From the NCBI GenBank assembly GCA_021741355.1, contig JAIOXZ010000009.1, positions 47,174 to 111,173 on the forward strand: a stretch of DNA of 64,000 nt. The letters run 5' to 3'. Within the stretch, counting starts at the first letter, position 1. Every line of letters begins with the position of its first letter. Made by a program: the position numbers and the translations under genes. Below the pieces are notes generated by a model, which was not told the origin of the DNA, ran no database searches, and saw only the letters and a list, made by a program, of their open reading frames with translations. The stretch is from Caulobacter sp. Lineage in GTDB: Bacteria > Pseudomonadota > Alphaproteobacteria > Caulobacterales > Caulobacteraceae. This document shows positions 62,509 to 64,000 of the stretch, in pieces.

Positions 62509-63434
62509 CAGCCGAGCACGGTCCCGGCGGCGAGCGGAAAGCCGCGCAGGAAGTCCGCCGCGTCCTGCGCCGACTTGCCCTCGCGCTGGGCGCGCAGGAG
62601 GCGCAACGCGCCGGTCCCACAGGCGATCAGCAGGCTGTCATCGAGCGTCTGGCCCGGCGTTCCAGACCCCTCCTCAACCCGCGACAGCAGAGCCTTCACG
62701 CGCACCGATCCCTTGTCGGACGGAGCCTCGAACCAGGCGCCGGGGAAAGGCGACAGGCCCCGGATGTGCAGGTCCAGTTCGGTCGCCGAACGGGTCCAGT
62801 CGATGCGGGCCTCCGCCGGCCGGATTTTCTTCGCGTAGGTGACGCCCTCGGCGGCCTGCGGAACCTCGATCGCCGTCCCCGCTTCGATGGCGGCAAGCGT
62901 CGACGGCAGCAGCCGCGCGCCAGCCTCGGCCAGCCGGTCGTGCAGTGTCCCCGCCGTATCCAGCGGGCCGATGCGCACCGTCTCGGTCGCCAGCACGGCG
63001 CCCTCGTCGAGGCCGAGACTCATCCGCATCACCTGCACGCCCGTGACGCTGTCCCCGGCCATCAGGGCACGCTGGATCGGCGCCGCGCCACGCCAGCGGG
63101 GCAGCAGCGAGGCGTGCACGTTGAAGCAGCCGAGCCTGGGCGCATCCAACACCTCGGTGACCAGGATCTGGCCGAACGCCACGACGACGGCCGCGTCGAG
63201 ATCCAGCGCCTGGAACGCGGCGATCTCCTCCGGCGCCTTCATCGAAACGGGGGTGCGCACAGCCAGCCCATGCGACTCGGCGAAGGCCTGCACGGGTGAG
63301 GGCTGAAGCGTCTGACCGCGCCCCCGCGGCGCAGGCGGTTGGGAATAGACGCAAACGACCTCGTGCCCGGCCGCGAGAATGGCGGCGAGGCTCTGGACGG
63401 CGAAATCGGGCGTTCCGAGAAAAGCGAGGCGCAT
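62508..63434 (-). CDS. fmt: Methionyl-tRNA formyltransferase
   Basis: A 308-residue enzyme that formylates initiator Met-t[20 protein letters not shown] start (residues 1-14), the catalytic [20 protein letters not shown] with the SLLPxxRG motif, and [20 protein letters not shown] are present, followed by the C-terminal OB-like domain. The usual partner def (peptide deformylase) is not upstream; instead a lipoprotein gene is divergent. fmt leads the truA transcript. Confidence 0.97.
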   Translation of the reverse strand: MRLAFLGTPDFAVQSLAAILAAGHEVVCVYSQPPAPRGRGQTLQPSPVQAFAESHGLAVRTPVSMKAPEEIAAFQALDLDAAVVVAFGQILVTEVLDAPRLGCFNVHASLLPRWRGAAPIQRALMAGDSVTGVQVMRMSLGLDEGAVLATETVRIGPLDTAGTLHDRLAEAGARLLPSTLAAIEAGTAIEVPQAAEGVTYAKKIRPAEARIDWTRSATELDLHIRGLSPFPGAWFEAPSDKGSVRVKALLSRVEEGSGTPGQTLDDSLLIACGTGALRLLRAQREGKSAQDAADFLRGFPLAAGTVLG

Positions 63435-63537
63435 GCGCGGGGTTTAGCCGTGACCGCGCTCCGGCGAAAGTCGCCGGGAACCCCAGGCTTCACAGATCGT
63501 TGATCGGTGGAACGAAACTCAACAACGGAATTCCGCC

Positions 63538-63852
63538 ATGCGCACACTCGTCATCATCACCCTCGCCGCCGCCGGTCTCGCCCTCAGCGCCTGCTCGAAG
63601 GAAGATCGCGCCGACGTCGGTGAAGGCGCGGCCGCCGTCGGCAGCGAGGTCAAGGAAGCGGCGAAGGAAATCGCGGCCAATCCGGACGTCAAGGACGCCG
63701 GCGCGGCGATCGGCAATGCGGGCGCCGAGGCCGCTGACGCGGTGAAGGATACGGCCGCCGATGTCCAGGAAGGCGTCGCCGACGCTTCCGCTGAAGCCCG
63801 GCGTGAGGCCGACGAGCAACGGGCCGCCAGTGGGGATACGAGCCGGAAGTAG
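63538..63852 (+). CDS. Small Ala-rich lipoprotein
   Basis: A 104-residue protein with a lipoprotein signal (LVIITLAAAGLALSAC, lipidated Cys19). The mature part is an Ala/Asp/Glu-rich amphipathic helix with repeating VKEAA.EIA / AGAAIGNAGAEAA units, like entericidin- or LEA-type small envelope proteins of Alphaproteobacteria. It may buffer the envelope under stress; no direct evidence. GGAATT precedes the ATG weakly. It is divergent from fmt. Confidence 0.75.
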   Translation: MRTLVIITLAAAGLALSACSKEDRADVGEGAAAVGSEVKEAAKEIAANPDVKDAGAAIGNAGAEAADAVKDTAADVQEGVADASAEARREADEQRAASGDTSRK

Positions 63853-63866
63853 GGGTAACGCGGCTA

Positions 63867-64000
63867 GGGTCCGTACTCAATTGGGCTAGCGGGATTTGTG
63901 AGTTGCTGATTCAAGGCTTCTGGAAGGGAGCGTTGATATGGCCAAGCAGATTTACTGGCTCAGCGACGAGGAGTGGGCCCGGCTGGAACCGCTGCTGCCG
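63867..64000 (+). mobile_element. Left end of an IS5-family insertion sequence (cut by window edge)
   Basis: From 63867 (GGGTCCGTACTCAATTG) the sequence resembles the left inverted repeat of an IS5-family (IS427/IS1031-like) element, preceded by TA (63865-63866), a plausible part of the target duplication. The transposase gene begins at 63938. The right end lies outside the window. Confidence 0.8.
63938..64000 (+). CDS. IS5-family transposase, N-terminal fragment
   Basis: Only 21 residues lie in the window (MAKQIYWLSDEEWARLEPLL, then P). This start, with WLSDxEWxxLEPLLP, is the DUF4096-type N-terminus of IS5/IS427 transposases. GGAAGGGAGCG at 63922-63932 is its ribosome site. The DDE catalytic part is beyond the edge, so I cannot tell whether it is intact. 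Confidence 0.88.
   Translation, partial: MAKQIYWLSDEEWARLEPLLP

Overview
The window is GC-rich alphaproteobacterial chromosome, most likely from a member of the Caulobacteraceae (Caulobacter, Phenylobacterium or Brevundimonas type). I infer this from the RpoH sequence, the dapD/dapE/truA/fmt neighbourhood, the TonB-receptor-rich, Tat- and type II secretion-equipped envelope, and a REP-like palindromic element. Genes are tightly packed, many overlap by 4 bases (ATGA/GTGA/TTGA), and no gene-free stretch exceeds about 300 bases.

Layout. 0-9.3 kb: an unidentified gene tail, an encapsulated-ferritin-type protein coupled to rluD, a palindromic repeat, a murein-endopeptidase-like protein, rpoH, a receiver protein that has lost its phosphoacceptor Asp, an unknown protein, purA, a TPR protein and an M17 aminopeptidase. 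9.4-27.1 kb: a probable phosphate-starvation surface module. It holds a catalytically dead serine-recombinase-like protein, a poly-glycine beta-helix-like lipoprotein, a TonB-dependent receptor, a full type II secretion operon (gspCDEFGHIJKLMN) ending in an uncharacterised secreted protein, a minimal prepilin peptidase, and a PstS-like phosphate-binding lipoprotein. Three separate upstream regions carry TGTCA-type repeats on an 11-bp (or 22-bp) grid, as expected of PhoB sites.

27.2-34.2 kb: a sodium:solute symporter divergent from a five-gene, overlapping operon (three TIM-barrel isomerases, a Gfo/Idh/MocA dehydrogenase and a GMC oxidoreductase), probably for oxidative catabolism of an unusual sugar or cyclitol. 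34.2-44.6 kb: a reactive-sulfur island with DUF302, a persulfide-dioxygenase-like enzyme, TauE/SafE exporter, three ArsR regulators, Dps, an RND pump with adaptor, rhodanese, sulfide:quinone oxidoreductase, thioredoxin 2 and a DUF2892 membrane protein. Sulfide would be oxidised by SQR, the sulfane sulfur handled by thioredoxin, rhodanese and the dioxygenase, and sulfite exported.

44.6-53.6 kb: GH15 glycosidase with a small membrane protein, a Tat-exported PhoD phosphatase, tRNA-Ser(CGA), enoyl-CoA hydratase, a dicarboxylate/amino-acid symporter, htpX, and a membrane-anchored LuxR regulator next to a DUF4199 protein. 53.7-64 kb: amn, a RelE/ParE toxin-antitoxin pair, argB, a HAD phosphatase, dapD, an SDR/Crp pair, dapE, a TetR/thioesterase pair, truA, fmt, a small lipoprotein, and the left end of an IS5-family element cut by the window edge.
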